Of a DNA stretch of 64,000 nucleotides, positions 25,179-34,313 are shown piece after piece (position 1 is the first letter of the stretch; every line of letters starts with the position of its first letter). The translations under genes and the position numbers were made by a program. Source of the DNA: Bacteroidales bacterium (GTDB taxonomy: Bacteria > Bacteroidota > Bacteroidia > Bacteroidales > P3); NCBI GenBank assembly GCA_017647785.1, contig JAGCJW010000006.1, positions 108,457 through 172,456 of the forward strand. The letters run 5' to 3'. The notes beneath the pieces are model-generated. The model did no database searches, was not told where the DNA came from, and worked only from the letters and a program-made list of their open reading frames with translations.

Positions 25179-25739
25179 ATGAAAACAGTATCTATGAGTG
25201 GTTCTCTAAGAGAGAACGTAGGGAAAAAAGATGCTAAGTCTTTACGTAAACAAGGTTTAGTTCCTTGTGTGGTTTATGGTGGAGAAGGTGAACAAATAAG
25301 ATTCACAGTTTCTCAAAAAGCTTTCAAACCATTGTTGTTTACTCCTGATACAAACTATGTAGAATTAGAAATATCAGGTAACAAGTACACAGCAATTTTA
25401 CAAGAAATCCAATACCACCCAGTAACTGATGAGGTATTACATGCAGACTTCTTACAAATCTTTGATGATAAACCAATCTCAATTGCAATTCCAGTTAAGA
25501 CTGTTGGTACAGCTCCTGGGGTTTTACAAGGGGGAAAACTTATGCTTAAGATTCGTAAGTTAAGAGTTAAAGGTTTGCCAAATGATATACCTCAATATGC
25601 AGAAGTATCTATCTCTAACTTAGAAATAGGACAAGGTGTTAAAGTTGAACAAATCAACATAGAAAAAGTTGAATTGTTAGACGTTAAATCAAGCATCGTT
25701 GTTTGGGTTAAACCTACTCGTGCTTCAGCAGGAAGATAA
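25179..25739 (+). CDS. rplY: 50S ribosomal protein L25 (Ctc/TL5 form)
   Basis: 186 residues. The N-terminal L25 domain starts MKTVSMSGSLRENVGKKDAKSLRKQGLVPCVVYGGEGEQIRFTV; the C-terminal TL5/Ctc domain includes HADFLQIFDDKPISIAIPVKTVGTAPGVLQGGKL and LEIGQGVKVEQINIEKVELLDV. It binds 5S rRNA in the large subunit. The prs-rplY-pth order is a common conserved cluster. A hairpin terminator follows at 25770. Confidence 0.96.
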   Translation: MKTVSMSGSLRENVGKKDAKSLRKQGLVPCVVYGGEGEQIRFTVSQKAFKPLLFTPDTNYVELEISGNKYTAILQEIQYHPVTDEVLHADFLQIFDDKPISIAIPVKTVGTAPGVLQGGKLMLKIRKLRVKGLPNDIPQYAEVSISNLEIGQGVKVEQINIEKVELLDVKSSIVVWVKPTRASAGR

Positions 25740-25769
25740 TCTTGTAATTAAAGAAAAAAGAATAAAAAT

Positions 25770-25803
25770 AAGGCTGTGCTCTTTTTGTACAGCCTTTAAT
25801 TTT
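25770..25803 (+). terminator. Hairpin terminator between rplY and pth
   Basis: Stem AAGGCTGT / ACAGCCTT with an 11-base loop, followed by TAATTTTTTTG. Its T run ends only ~8 bp before the pth ATG, leaving no room for a separate pth promoter or a normal ribosome-binding site outside it. Confidence 0.75.
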
Positions 25804-25810
25804 TTTGTAT

Positions 25811-26395
25811 ATGAAATATTTGATAGTAGGTTTAGGAAATCCAGGCTCGGAATACGAAGATACTCGTCATAATATAGGATTTATGGCTTTAGATAGAATG
25901 GTAAAGAATCTAAATATAGATGCTAAATCTAATGCTTATAAATTCTCTATAGAGCGTCATGCTTATGTTGCAGAGGTTAAGGTAAAGGGTAGAACTATTA
26001 TTTTAGTTAAACCAACGACTTTTATGAATCTTAGTGGCAAAGCGGTAAAGTATTGGATGGATAAGGAAAAGATACCTGTTGAAAATGTTTTGGTCATAGT
26101 AGATGATTTAGCCTTAGATTTAGGAACAATTCGCCTTAGAATGGGTGGAGGAGATGGTGGTCATAATGGCTTGAAAGATATTATTGCTTGCTTAGGACAT
26201 AATAAATTTAACAGACTTCGTTTTGGTATAGGAAGTAATTTTGCAAGAGGAAGACAGGTTGATTTCGTTCTTGGTAAGATAGAGGGTGATGATATGGCAA
26301 CTGTAGATCCTAAATTGGATATGTGTTGCGATATAATCAAATCTTTCGCTACTATCGGTATGGATAGAACTATGAATATGTATAATGGGAAATAA
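25811..26395 (+). CDS. pth: Peptidyl-tRNA hydrolase
   Basis: 194 residues starting MKYLIVGLGNPGSEYEDTRHNIGFMALDRM; a TTG two codons upstream is less likely. The enzyme recycles peptidyl-tRNAs by cleaving the ester bond. Catalytic His in TRHNIGF (residue ~20), Asn in TFMNLSGKAV, Asp in VIVDDLALDLG and GGGDGGHNGLKDI are all present. It is transcribed after rplY but across an apparent terminator whose T run abuts the start codon, so its expression probably depends on read-through. Confidence 0.97.
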   Translation: MKYLIVGLGNPGSEYEDTRHNIGFMALDRMVKNLNIDAKSNAYKFSIERHAYVAEVKVKGRTIILVKPTTFMNLSGKAVKYWMDKEKIPVENVLVIVDDLALDLGTIRLRMGGGDGGHNGLKDIIACLGHNKFNRLRFGIGSNFARGRQVDFVLGKIEGDDMATVDPKLDMCCDIIKSFATIGMDRTMNMYNGK

Positions 26396-26407
26396 TAAAA
26401 CAAAGAA

Positions 26408-26462
26408 TTAGGAAATTTATTTCAAGATTTATTTTTTCAAAATCAAGAATAAATTTCCTAAA
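26408..26462. terminator. Bidirectional terminator between convergent pth and glycosyltransferase genes
   Basis: Arms TTAGGAAATTTATT (26408-26421) and AATAAATTTCCTAA (26449-26462) are fully complementary around a 27-base T-rich interior. It lies between two convergent genes. Confidence 0.7.
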
Positions 26463-26480
26463 ACAGCGTTTTAATTTGCT

Positions 26481-27254
26481 CTATTTTGTTACTTTATTGT
26501 TTTTATTGTATTCTCTAAGTTTTATATACTTAGCAAATGTAATATAAGCAGACATTTTGCAGACTTGATAACCAGCATATCCGTCTAAAAAGCCTCTTTT
26601 TAATATGTAATCTCTAAAAAATCTCCATTTAGGTCTAAACCATATATCCATAAAAGGAGCTTTCTTTCCTTTATTAAAGGCCTCTTTTGCTGTTAAAGAA
26701 GAGTATTTATTGATTCTTTCTATATGGTCTGTGCTTGATTTGTAGGAATAGTGTAATAAATCTCCTTTTAAATGGATTATTTCGGTATTTTGAGGAAGAA
26801 AAAGTGTTTCATGAACAAGTTCACCTTGCCATTTTACTAATCTTTTATCAAATATTCTAATTTTTTTATCGGGATACCATCCACAATGTTTTATCCAGCT
26901 ACCGCAATAATTAGTTAATCTTGAAACTTCATACACTTTTGAAGGTTTTTCTTCTTGTTGTTTGATGTTTAAGATACTTGTTCTTAGTTCGCTAGAAATC
27001 AGTTCGTCTGCATCTATAGAAAGGATTGTATTGAATGAAGTTAAGGAGTTAGCGTAGTTTTTTTGCTCTACGTAACCTAACCACTTTTGAGAATAAAATC
27101 TTACCTTATTATATTTCTTTGCAATCTCTGCAGTCTTATCTGCAGAAAAAGAATCAACGATTACGATTTCATCAACGATTTCTTCTAAAGACTCAATGCA
27201 AGAAGCAATGTTGTCTTCTTCGTTAAAAGTTATTATAACTGCAGAAATTTGCAT
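26481..27254 (-). CDS. Glycosyltransferase family 2, LPS-core type (WaaE/KdtX-like)
   Basis: 257 residues. GT2 signatures: QISAVIITFNEEDNIASCIESLEEIVDEIVIVDSFSADKTAEIAKKY (nucleotide-sugar site), then SIDADELIS (DxD-type metal site) and a C-terminal helical region with FDKRLVKWQGELVHETLF. Members with this layout add a sugar to the lipopolysaccharide inner core (WaaE/KdtX, beta-1,4-glucosyl). It is the last of three tightly packed minus-strand genes after rnfA and the 120-residue gene. The link between rnfA and LPS synthesis is probably only positional. Confidence 0.85.
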   Translation of the reverse strand: MQISAVIITFNEEDNIASCIESLEEIVDEIVIVDSFSADKTAEIAKKYNKVRFYSQKWLGYVEQKNYANSLTSFNTILSIDADELISSELRTSILNIKQQEEKPSKVYEVSRLTNYCGSWIKHCGWYPDKKIRIFDKRLVKWQGELVHETLFLPQNTEIIHLKGDLLHYSYKSSTDHIERINKYSSLTAKEAFNKGKKAPFMDIWFRPKWRFFRDYILKRGFLDGYAGYQVCKMSAYITFAKYIKLREYNKNNKVTK

Positions 27255-27255
27255 C

Positions 27256-27618
27256 TTACAAGATTTTATCTACATCTTTAAATACAAATTCCATTATTGC
27301 AGGTTGAAGACTTTTTACGTCTATGATGTTTATTTTTTTCTTAGGGAAGGCCTTGTCCATTGCCATATCAACCTTATGAGCAAATCCATCAGGTTTTTCT
27401 CCCTTGAAATTTGTATAAATAGTTATGTTTTTAGGTCTTTTTTCTTGAGCAGTAATGAAAGATTTATGAGCCCAAGCTGCATCAATATCAAATTCTTCTA
27501 ATGCAGAAAGAATATCGTTTATTAATTTTTTTCTACTTCGTTTTGCCCACCAGCCTGGTTTGCGTTGTTTTTCTTTTAAGCCTTTTGCTAATTGTTTATT
27601 AGCTTGTTTGTCTATCAT
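27256..27618 (-). CDS. Small cytoplasmic protein, possibly a degenerate nucleotidyltransferase fold
   Basis: 120 residues, basic N-terminus (KQLAKGLKEKQRKPGWWAKRSRKKLINDIL), no signal or membrane segment. The C-terminal half (ITIYTNFKGEKPDGFAHKVDMAMDKAFPKKKINIIDVKSLQPAIMEFVFKDVDKIL) follows the strand-helix-strand pattern and wording of MNT-type minimal nucleotidyltransferases (compare 'VxFxxGxxxGLFDLVxLxxxLExxLGxKVDLVxxKSLxPxIRExIL'). The catalytic Gly-Ser and Asp-x-Asp are missing, so it would be inactive. That comparison is from memory. It begins 13 bp after rnfA and touches the glycosyltransferase gene. Confidence 0.6.
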   Translation of the reverse strand: MIDKQANKQLAKGLKEKQRKPGWWAKRSRKKLINDILSALEEFDIDAAWAHKSFITAQEKRPKNITIYTNFKGEKPDGFAHKVDMAMDKAFPKKKINIIDVKSLQPAIMEFVFKDVDKIL

Positions 27619-27631
27619 AAAGTTAGTGTTT

Positions 27632-28210
27632 TTAGATTTTAACTAAGCCTGCAAATCCCATAAATGCCATGGCTAAAATACCAGCTGTGATTAATGCAAT
27701 AGGAATTCCTTTTACTCCTTTAGGTACTTCAACAAGTTCCAAATGCTCTCTTAATCCAGCAAAAATAACCATTGCTAAAGTAAATCCTAAAGATATTCCT
27801 ATAGAATAAGTAATACCCTCTAACAAATTGTACCCCTTTTGGATAACTAAGATAGATATTCCAAGTACAGCACAGTTTGTTGTGATTAATGGAAGGAATA
27901 CTCCTAAAGCTTGATAAAGTGCAGGGCTTATTTTCTTTAAGATGATTTCAACCATTTGAACCAATGCAGCAATAACTAAGATAAAGACTATTGTTTGCAA
28001 GAACTCTATGTTCAAAGGCTCTAATATAAACTCTTGTAATAGGAAAGTAACTATTGTAGAAAGAGCCATTACAAAAACTACTGCTGCACCCATTCCAGCA
28101 GCTGTACTAACCTTTGTTGATACTCCTAAGAAAGGACAAATTCCAAGAAATTGTGAAAGAATTACATTGTTTACGAAAACCGCAAAAATGATGATTGCTA
28201 TATATTCCAT
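27632..28210 (-). CDS. rnfA: Rnf electron transport complex subunit A
   Basis: 192 residues with six membrane helices. EYIAIIIFAVFVNNVILSQFLGICPFLGVSTK and the repeat LPLITTNCAVLGISILVIQKGYNLLEGITYSIGISLGFTLAMVIFAGLRE are classic RnfA; the two half-repeats each carry the conserved NN/NC and Cys that place a 2Fe-2S cluster between RnfA and RnfE. The other five rnf genes lie ~20 kb away at 3.2-8.0 kb and lack an rnfA. It has its own -7 element and heads a small operon with a 120-residue protein and a glycosyltransferase. Confidence 0.95.
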   Translation of the reverse strand: MEYIAIIIFAVFVNNVILSQFLGICPFLGVSTKVSTAAGMGAAVVFVMALSTIVTFLLQEFILEPLNIEFLQTIVFILVIAALVQMVEIILKKISPALYQALGVFLPLITTNCAVLGISILVIQKGYNLLEGITYSIGISLGFTLAMVIFAGLREHLELVEVPKGVKGIPIALITAGILAMAFMGFAGLVKI

Positions 28211-28235
28211 ATGCTTTTATAAATTATATTTTTTG

Positions 28236-28243
28236 CAAAGCTA
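28236..28243 (-). promoter_or_regulatory. -7 promoter element for rnfA
   Basis: Minus-strand TAGCTTTG followed by C matches TAnnTTTG and ends 26 bp before the rnfA start. No convincing -33 TTTG; it shows rnfA can be transcribed separately. Confidence 0.5.
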
Positions 28244-28323
28244 CTGTTTTTTATTTAAACATAAAAATAAAATAGAAGTTTTTTTCGTTTGTAATCGAAA
28301 AATAAATTTTTATTTTACTAAAT

Positions 28324-29127
28324 ATGGAGTTTTTTTACAGAGAATTATTTGCTGAAAATAATCGAAATCAGACAATATTGATTGCTCATGGTTGGTTGGG
28401 AATGGGTGAACATTGGCTTAAAATAGGAGAATTTTTAGCAGATTGTGGATTTCATGTTTTAATTCCAGACTTACCTAATCATGGTAGAAGTTTCCATACT
28501 GAAGAATTTTCATACGAAGAAATTGCTTCCTTTTTACATGAATTTGTAGAAAAAAAGAAAATATCTAATAAATCAATTCTATTAGGTCATTCAATGGGTG
28601 GTAAGTTGATTATGAAAATGGTGGATTTGTTTCCAGATGGTTATGAGAAATTGATAGTTGTGGATATTTTGCCAATCAATTATCCTTTCCTTTTAAATAA
28701 AGGTGGTGTGGCCGAAGTGATATTAAATACTAACATAGAGGAGTTTTCATCGAGAGGAGGTTTGTTGTCGCATTTTAAAAAGCATATTTCTGATAAAGGA
28801 TGGTTGGCTTTGATTATGCAAAATGTTCAGTGTGTGAAATCAGAATTGGGAGAAGGTGTTATTTTGTCTTGGAAATCTAATGCACCAATGTTATCAAAGC
28901 AAATGGATAGAGTTGCAGGCTTTGTTGAAGTGGATAAAATAGATGTTCCTTGCCTTTTAATAAGAGGAGATTCTTCGGATTTTACAAGAGAGGAAGATTT
29001 GTATGTGTTTGAACAAGCTTTTACAAATTCTAAAATAGTTACGATAAATTCTTGCGGACATTGGGTTATGGTGGATAAAACCACATTATTTTTGCACAAA
29101 GTGCTATCTTATATAGGAGTTAATTAA
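28324..29127 (+). CDS. Alpha/beta hydrolase (YbfF-type esterase)
   Basis: 267 residues. N-terminal HG segment IAHGWLGMGEHWLKIGEFLADCGFHVLIPDLPNHGRS, nucleophile elbow LLGHSMGGKL (Ser), a cap region, then CLLIRGDSSDFTREED (Asp region) and the catalytic His in NSCGHWVMVDK. Layout and length fit the YbfF/MhpC-like esterase group, which hydrolyses small acyl esters; the actual substrate cannot be told. Divergent from rnfA; 48 bp precede the next gene, which has its own promoter element. Confidence 0.88.
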   Translation: MEFFYRELFAENNRNQTILIAHGWLGMGEHWLKIGEFLADCGFHVLIPDLPNHGRSFHTEEFSYEEIASFLHEFVEKKKISNKSILLGHSMGGKLIMKMVDLFPDGYEKLIVVDILPINYPFLLNKGGVAEVILNTNIEEFSSRGGLLSHFKKHISDKGWLALIMQNVQCVKSELGEGVILSWKSNAPMLSKQMDRVAGFVEVDKIDVPCLLIRGDSSDFTREEDLYVFEQAFTNSKIVTINSCGHWVMVDKTTLFLHKVLSYIGVN

Positions 29128-29147
29128 AGAAAAAAAATATTTTTTAC

Positions 29148-29155
29148 TATCTTTG
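29148..29155 (+). promoter_or_regulatory. -7 promoter element for the antiporter operon
   Basis: TATCTTTG followed by C, 20 bp before the ATG at 29176; upstream AT-rich without an exact TTTG. Confidence 0.5.
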
Positions 29156-29175
29156 CACAATTAAAAAGCGTTGTT

Positions 29176-30669
29176 ATGCAGATTCAGGTAGAAGTCATCT
29201 TGTTGACATTATCCTTTTTATTCTTTTTAAGCGTATTTGCCGGTAAAGCAAGTTCCAAATTTGGTGTTCCATCATTACTCTTATTCTTAGGGGTTGGAAT
29301 GTTAGCTGGAAGCGATGGCTTAGGAATACAATTTAATGATATATATATAGCTCAAGCGATAGGAACAGTTGCTTTATGTATTATATTATTTTCTGGGGGT
29401 ATGGATACAAAGTTAAATGAAATAAAACCTGTCATAGCACAAGGAGTAATTCTATCTACCATAGGAGTATTGATTATGGCCTTAATTATGGGGCTTTTTT
29501 CTTGGTGGGTATTGGGAGCTACGCTTGAAAGTGCTGGAGTAGGATTTTTAACATCTCTTTTGTTGGCTTCTATTATGTCTTCTACGGATTCAGCTTCCGT
29601 TTTCTCTATATTACGTTCCAAAAACTTGAATCTTAAACAAAATTTAAGACCAATGCTAGAATTGGAGAGTGGAAGTAATGACCCAATGGCGTATCTTTTA
29701 GTTTTAACACTTGTAGATATAATATCTTTAGGTTCATCTCCTAATATTTGGTTTATTATCGGTAAATTAATTATGCAACTTGCAGTAGGAGCTGGTTTAG
29801 GATATGCTTTAGGTAAGTTTGCGATTTTTGTTATAAATAGAATAAAGATAGGTAATGATTCTCTTTACCCAATATTAGTTTTGACATTCTGTATATTTGT
29901 TTTCTCTGCAACTTATTTCCTTCAAGGAAATGGTTATTTAGCTGTTTATATTGCAGGTTTAGTAATGGGAAATTCAAAATTTGTACACAAAAGATCATCT
30001 ATAAAATTCTTTGATGGTTTAGCTTGGTTGTTTCAATTAATAATGTTCTTGATGTTAGGATTGCTTGTAAATCCTCATGAATTATTGCCTATAGTACTTC
30101 CTGCCTTAATAATAAGTTTATTAATGATATTCATCGCAAGACCTTTGTCAGTGTTCTTGTGTTTGCTTCCTTTTAGAAAGATGACACTTAAAGCTAAAAC
30201 CTATGTTTCATGGGTTGGATTAAGAGGAGCAGTTCCTATTATTTTTGCAATAATGCCTCTTGCAGCGAATCTTCCTCATGCACAATTAATATTTAATATA
30301 GTATTCTTTTGTACTTTAATATCATTACTAATACAAGGAACATCTTTACCTATAGTTGCACGTTGGTTGAAATTAGCAGAAAAATCTAACGATGTATCTA
30401 AGTTAAGAGATTTTGATATAGACGTTTCAAGTGATATAAAAACTGTATTAGCAGAAGTAGAATTAATAGATAATACTTTTGAAAAAGGAAATAGACTAAT
30501 GGATATAAAATTACCAGAAAATTCATTAGCAGTTATGGTTAAGAGAGAAGAAAAATATTTTGTGCCTACAGGGAAAACAGAACTTCACTCAAAAGATAAA
30601 TTACTTATAATGACAGACGACCATGCTTCATTACAAGAAGTATATAAGAAATTAAATATAGAAAAGTAA
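29176..30669 (+). CDS. Potassium/proton antiporter (CvrA/NhaP2-like) with TrkA-C domain
   Basis: 497 residues. About twelve membrane helices (residues ~5-395) with the CPA-family elements GVGMLAGSDGLGIQFND, ASIMSSTDSASVFSILRSKNLNLKQNLRPMLELESGSNDPMAYLL (ion-binding Asp/Asn region) and SWVGLRGAVPIIFA. A C-terminal TrkA-C (RCK_C) domain follows (~415-497; LMDIKLPENSLAVMVKREEKYFVPTGKTELHSKDKLLIMTDD). Such proteins exchange cytoplasmic K+ (or Na+) for H+. Followed 20 bp later by ackA, probably co-transcribed. Confidence 0.92.
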   Translation: MQIQVEVILLTLSFLFFLSVFAGKASSKFGVPSLLLFLGVGMLAGSDGLGIQFNDIYIAQAIGTVALCIILFSGGMDTKLNEIKPVIAQGVILSTIGVLIMALIMGLFSWWVLGATLESAGVGFLTSLLLASIMSSTDSASVFSILRSKNLNLKQNLRPMLELESGSNDPMAYLLVLTLVDIISLGSSPNIWFIIGKLIMQLAVGAGLGYALGKFAIFVINRIKIGNDSLYPILVLTFCIFVFSATYFLQGNGYLAVYIAGLVMGNSKFVHKRSSIKFFDGLAWLFQLIMFLMLGLLVNPHELLPIVLPALIISLLMIFIARPLSVFLCLLPFRKMTLKAKTYVSWVGLRGAVPIIFAIMPLAANLPHAQLIFNIVFFCTLISLLIQGTSLPIVARWLKLAEKSNDVSKLRDFDIDVSSDIKTVLAEVELIDNTFEKGNRLMDIKLPENSLAVMVKREEKYFVPTGKTELHSKDKLLIMTDDHASLQEVYKKLNIEK

Positions 30670-30689
30670 AAAATTAAAAATATAAAGAT

Positions 30690-31889
30690 ATGAAAATATT
30701 AGTATTAAACTGCGGAAGTAGCTCTATCAAATATCAATTGATAGATATGGATAACAATGCTACATTATTAGCAAAAGGATTATTAGAAAGAATAGGTTTG
30801 GAAATGGGAGAATTTACTCACAAACCTGTTGGAAAAGATAAATATTACGTACAACAACCAATTCCAGATCATAAAGCTGGTATAAAAATGGTGTTAGATG
30901 CTTTGGTAGATGAAAAAATAGGAGTTATAGCATCATTAACTGAGATAAATGCTTGTGGACATAGAGTTGCTCACGGAGGAGAAATATTCAAACAATCAGT
31001 TTTAGTAGGAGAAAAAGAAAAAGAACAAATCAGAGCTTTATTTGCTTTAGCTCCACTTCACAATCCTGCAAACCTTCAAGGAATTGAAGCAATGGAAGCA
31101 ATATTACCAAATGTTCCTCAAGTAGCAGTATTTGACACATCATTCCACCAATCAATGCCAGCTGAAGCTTACCTTTATGCAATTCCTTACGAATATTATG
31201 AAACAGATAAGGTGCGTCGTTATGGTTTCCACGGAACTTCACACAGATTCGTTGCTCCAAAAGCAGCTAAAATGGCAGGATTAGATATAAACAATTCAAA
31301 AATCATTTCTTGCCACTTAGGTTCAGGAGCTTCAATTTGTGCTGTTAAGAACGGACAATCAGTAGATACATCTATGGGATTCACTCCAGTAGAAGGCTTA
31401 ATCATGGGTTCAAGATGTGGAGATTTAGACTTAGGAGTTCTTCTTTACATAGCAGAAAAAGAAAACATGACAATTAAAGATATGAACAACTTTATAAATA
31501 AAAAATGTGGTTTAAATGGAATCACAGGAGGAGTTGTTGATATGCGTGATATCATGGCAGGAAAGAGAGAAGGAAAAGAAAGAGAAACTTACGCTTTCGA
31601 CATGTTTGCTTACAGAGTTAAGAAATACATCGGAGCATACGCTGCTGCAATGGGCGGAGTTGATGCAATCTTATTTACAGGAGGTATTGGAGAAAATGCT
31701 TGGTGGCAAAGACAAGAAATTTGTCGTGGATTAGAATTCTTGGGCGCAGAAATAGATGAAAAACAAAACGAAGCTATGGCTGGACAAGATGGAATAATCT
31801 CAAAAGAAGGCAGCAGAGTAAAAATACTTTCTGTAACAACTGATGAAGAATTGGTTATTGCACAAGACACTTATTCAATCGTAAAATAG
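30690..31889 (+). CDS. ackA: Acetate kinase
   Basis: 399 residues; makes ATP and acetate from acetyl phosphate, completing the PFOR pathway. Signatures: MKILVLNCGSSSIKYQLID (N-terminal phosphate loop), NACGHRVAHGGEIF, FDTSFHQSMP (catalytic Asp), RYGFHGTSHRFV, CHLGSGASICAVKNGQSVDTSMGFTPVEGLIMGSRCGDLD and FTGGIGENAWWQR. Phosphotransacetylase (pta) is not in this window although the two are often adjacent. The acyltransferase gene starts 4 bp downstream, so the two are translationally linked or co-transcribed. Confidence 0.98.
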   Translation: MKILVLNCGSSSIKYQLIDMDNNATLLAKGLLERIGLEMGEFTHKPVGKDKYYVQQPIPDHKAGIKMVLDALVDEKIGVIASLTEINACGHRVAHGGEIFKQSVLVGEKEKEQIRALFALAPLHNPANLQGIEAMEAILPNVPQVAVFDTSFHQSMPAEAYLYAIPYEYYETDKVRRYGFHGTSHRFVAPKAAKMAGLDINNSKIISCHLGSGASICAVKNGQSVDTSMGFTPVEGLIMGSRCGDLDLGVLLYIAEKENMTIKDMNNFINKKCGLNGITGGVVDMRDIMAGKREGKERETYAFDMFAYRVKKYIGAYAAAMGGVDAILFTGGIGENAWWQRQEICRGLEFLGAEIDEKQNEAMAGQDGIISKEGSRVKILSVTTDEELVIAQDTYSIVK

Positions 31890-31893
31890 ATAA

Positions 31894-32463
31894 ATGAAAA
31901 AGCTTGCAGATTTTCTGATGTGGCTTGGCGGCTGGGAACTAATCGGAAAGCCAGAACCAGAAATGAAAAATTGCGTCTTCATAGAAGCCCCACATACATC
32001 AATGTGGGACTTCGTTTGGGGACGTTGTGGTTTATGGAAATTGGGCGTTAATGCTCATTTTTTTATTAAAAAAGAGATGTTTTTCTTTCCTTTAGGTCCG
32101 ATTTTAAAAGCCTTAGGAGGTGTTCCTGTTGACAGGAAAAAAGGAGCAGGCCTTGTAGATGAGGCAGTTAAAAGACTTAAAGAAAGCGATAACTTTTCTG
32201 TAATCATTACCCCAGAAGGTACTCGTAAATATACAGAACATTGGAAAAAAGGATTTTATCATATTGCCATGAAATCAGGAAAACCTATCTATCTTTCGTG
32301 GTTAGATTATGAGAAAAAACAAGGAGGAAGTGGCGAAATTTTTTATCCAACGGGAGATTACGAAGCTGACATAAAGAAAATCCAAGCATTCTATAAGGAT
32401 AAAGTAGCAAAATATCCTGAAAACTTTAATTTGAGTAAACAATATCAAAAAACAGCAGAATAA
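31894..32463 (+). CDS. PlsC-like 1-acylglycerophosphate acyltransferase family protein
   Basis: 189 residues. Motif [13 protein letters not shown] is an HxxxxD block, motif III reads [24 protein letters not shown] (the EGTR element), and [15 protein letters not shown] is typical of the family. It likely acylates a phospholipid precursor at the membrane surface; small members like this are common in Bacteroidetes and their exact substrate is not established. Begins 4 bp after ackA and ends 11 bp before aspS, within one apparent transcript. Confidence 0.88.
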   Translation: MKKLADFLMWLGGWELIGKPEPEMKNCVFIEAPHTSMWDFVWGRCGLWKLGVNAHFFIKKEMFFFPLGPILKALGGVPVDRKKGAGLVDEAVKRLKESDNFSVIITPEGTRKYTEHWKKGFYHIAMKSGKPIYLSWLDYEKKQGGSGEIFYPTGDYEADIKKIQAFYKDKVAKYPENFNLSKQYQKTAE

Positions 32464-32474
32464 AAACAGTTGTT

Positions 32475-34226
32475 ATGTTAAGAACCCATACTTGCGGAGA
32501 ATTAAATATAAAAGACTGTGGTACTAAAGTAGTACTTGCAGGCTGGTTACAACGTTCCAGAGATTTAGGAGGTATGACTTTCATAGATTTAAGGGACCGT
32601 TACGGAATAACACAACTTGTTTTCAATATGGAAACTAATGCACAGTTGTGCGAGAAAGCAAGAACACTTGGAAGAGAATATGTATTACAAGTGGAAGGTG
32701 TTGTTTCTGAAAGAAGTAATAAGAATAAAAATATTCCAACAGGGGATATAGAAATATTGGTAGAGCAAATAACAGTATTAAACGAAGCCAAAACTCCACC
32801 TTTTACAATAGAAGACAATACAGATGGAGGAGAAGAGCTAAGAATGAAGTATCGTTATTTAGACCTTAGAAGAAATTGTGTAAGAAAAAATCTTGAATTA
32901 AGACATCAATTATCTATTCTTATCAGAAATTATATGAATGATAAGAAATTTATGGAAATAGAAACTCCGTTCTTAATTCGTTCTACACCAGAAGGAGCAA
33001 GAGATTTCGTAGTGCCTTCTCGTGTAAATCCAAATGAATTTTATGCTTTGCCACAATCTCCTCAAACTTTCAAACAATTATTAATGGTTGCAGGTTATGA
33101 TAGATACTTCCAAATTGTAAAATGCTTTAGAGACGAAGACTTAAGAGCAGATAGACAACCAGAATTTACACAAGTGGATTGTGAAATGAGCTTTGTAGAA
33201 CAAGAAGACGTTTTACAAATGTTTGAAGGTTTGATGAAATATCTTTTCAAACAAGTAAAAGGCTTAGAATTAGAAGATTTCCCAAGAATGACATACGCAG
33301 ATGCAATGAAATATTACGGAAGCGATAAGCCTGATACAAGATTTGAAATGAAATTTGTGGAATTGAACGATGTAGCTCAAGGAAATGGTTTCTCTGTTTT
33401 CGATTCTGCGGAATTGGTAGTGGGAATTTGTGCAGAAGGGTGCGCAAACTACACTCGTAAACAATTAGATGAATTAACCGATTTCGTAAAACGTCCACAA
33501 GTAGGCGCAACAGGATTGGTTTATATTAAATATAACGAAGACGGAACATTCAAATCATCTGTAGATAAGTTCTTTACGCCAGAGCAATTGCAAAAAATAG
33601 CAGATAAATTCACAGCAAAACCAGGTGATTTAATGCTTGTGATGGCTGGTGCTAAGGAAAAAACTCAAACAGCATTGTGTGCACTTCGTCTTGAATTGGG
33701 TTCTCGTCTTGGATTAAGAGATCCGTTCAATTATAAGCCGTTATGGGTTGTTGATTTCCCACTTTTAGAATGGGACGAAGAGACTCAACGTTTCTATGCA
33801 AAGCATCATCCTTTTACTTCCTTGAAATCAGAGGATTATCCAAAGCTTTTCACTTCTCCGGGAGAGGTTCGTGCAAACGCATACGACCTTGTTGTAAATG
33901 GAACAGAAATTGGTGGCGGTTCAATAAGAATTTACGACAGAAATATGCAAAACGATATGTTTAAAGCACTAGGTTTCAGTGATGAAGAAGCACAAGAACA
34001 ATTCGGATTCTTATTAAATGCTTTTGAATTTGGAGCTCCACCTCACGGAGGTATAGCTTTCGGATTTGATAGAATGTGTTCAATGTTTGCTGGCGTTGAG
34101 ACAATTAGAGATTTCATTGCTTTCCCTAAAAATAACAAAGCAAGAGATATAATGATTGAAAGTCCATCAGAAATTTCTCCTGCACAGCTTGAAGAATTGA
34201 ATATATCGTTGATTCCAAAGCAATAA
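32475..34226 (+). CDS. aspS: Aspartyl-tRNA synthetase
   Basis: 583 residues, normal for bacterial AspRS (~585). N-terminal OB fold ([43 protein letters not shown]), class II motif 1/2 ([55 protein letters not shown]), GAD insertion domain (~residues 290-420) and motif 3 ([21 protein letters not shown]). The bacterial-type GAD domain argues for the Asp-specific form; whether it is discriminating or not cannot be read here. Followed by a strong terminator. Confidence 0.97.
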   Translation: MLRTHTCGELNIKDCGTKVVLAGWLQRSRDLGGMTFIDLRDRYGITQLVFNMETNAQLCEKARTLGREYVLQVEGVVSERSNKNKNIPTGDIEILVEQITVLNEAKTPPFTIEDNTDGGEELRMKYRYLDLRRNCVRKNLELRHQLSILIRNYMNDKKFMEIETPFLIRSTPEGARDFVVPSRVNPNEFYALPQSPQTFKQLLMVAGYDRYFQIVKCFRDEDLRADRQPEFTQVDCEMSFVEQEDVLQMFEGLMKYLFKQVKGLELEDFPRMTYADAMKYYGSDKPDTRFEMKFVELNDVAQGNGFSVFDSAELVVGICAEGCANYTRKQLDELTDFVKRPQVGATGLVYIKYNEDGTFKSSVDKFFTPEQLQKIADKFTAKPGDLMLVMAGAKEKTQTALCALRLELGSRLGLRDPFNYKPLWVVDFPLLEWDEETQRFYAKHHPFTSLKSEDYPKLFTSPGEVRANAYDLVVNGTEIGGGSIRIYDRNMQNDMFKALGFSDEEAQEQFGFLLNAFEFGAPPHGGIAFGFDRMCSMFAGVETIRDFIAFPKNNKARDIMIESPSEISPAQLEELNISLIPKQ

Positions 34227-34247
34227 AGAAACTATTTATATAAAGCA

Positions 34248-34283
34248 AATAACGGATTTTTTAATAAAGTCCGTTATTTTTTT
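34248..34283 (+). terminator. Terminator after aspS
   Basis: Stem AATAACGGA / TCCGTTATT with a 13-base loop, followed by seven T residues. Confidence 0.85.
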
Positions 34284-34313
34284 ATTACTAAACTTTTGAA
34301 AACCAAAGATTTA

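Noticed and set aside
26408..26462. Attachment site or mobile element end
   Set aside because: A simple inverted repeat between two convergent genes is better explained as a shared terminator.
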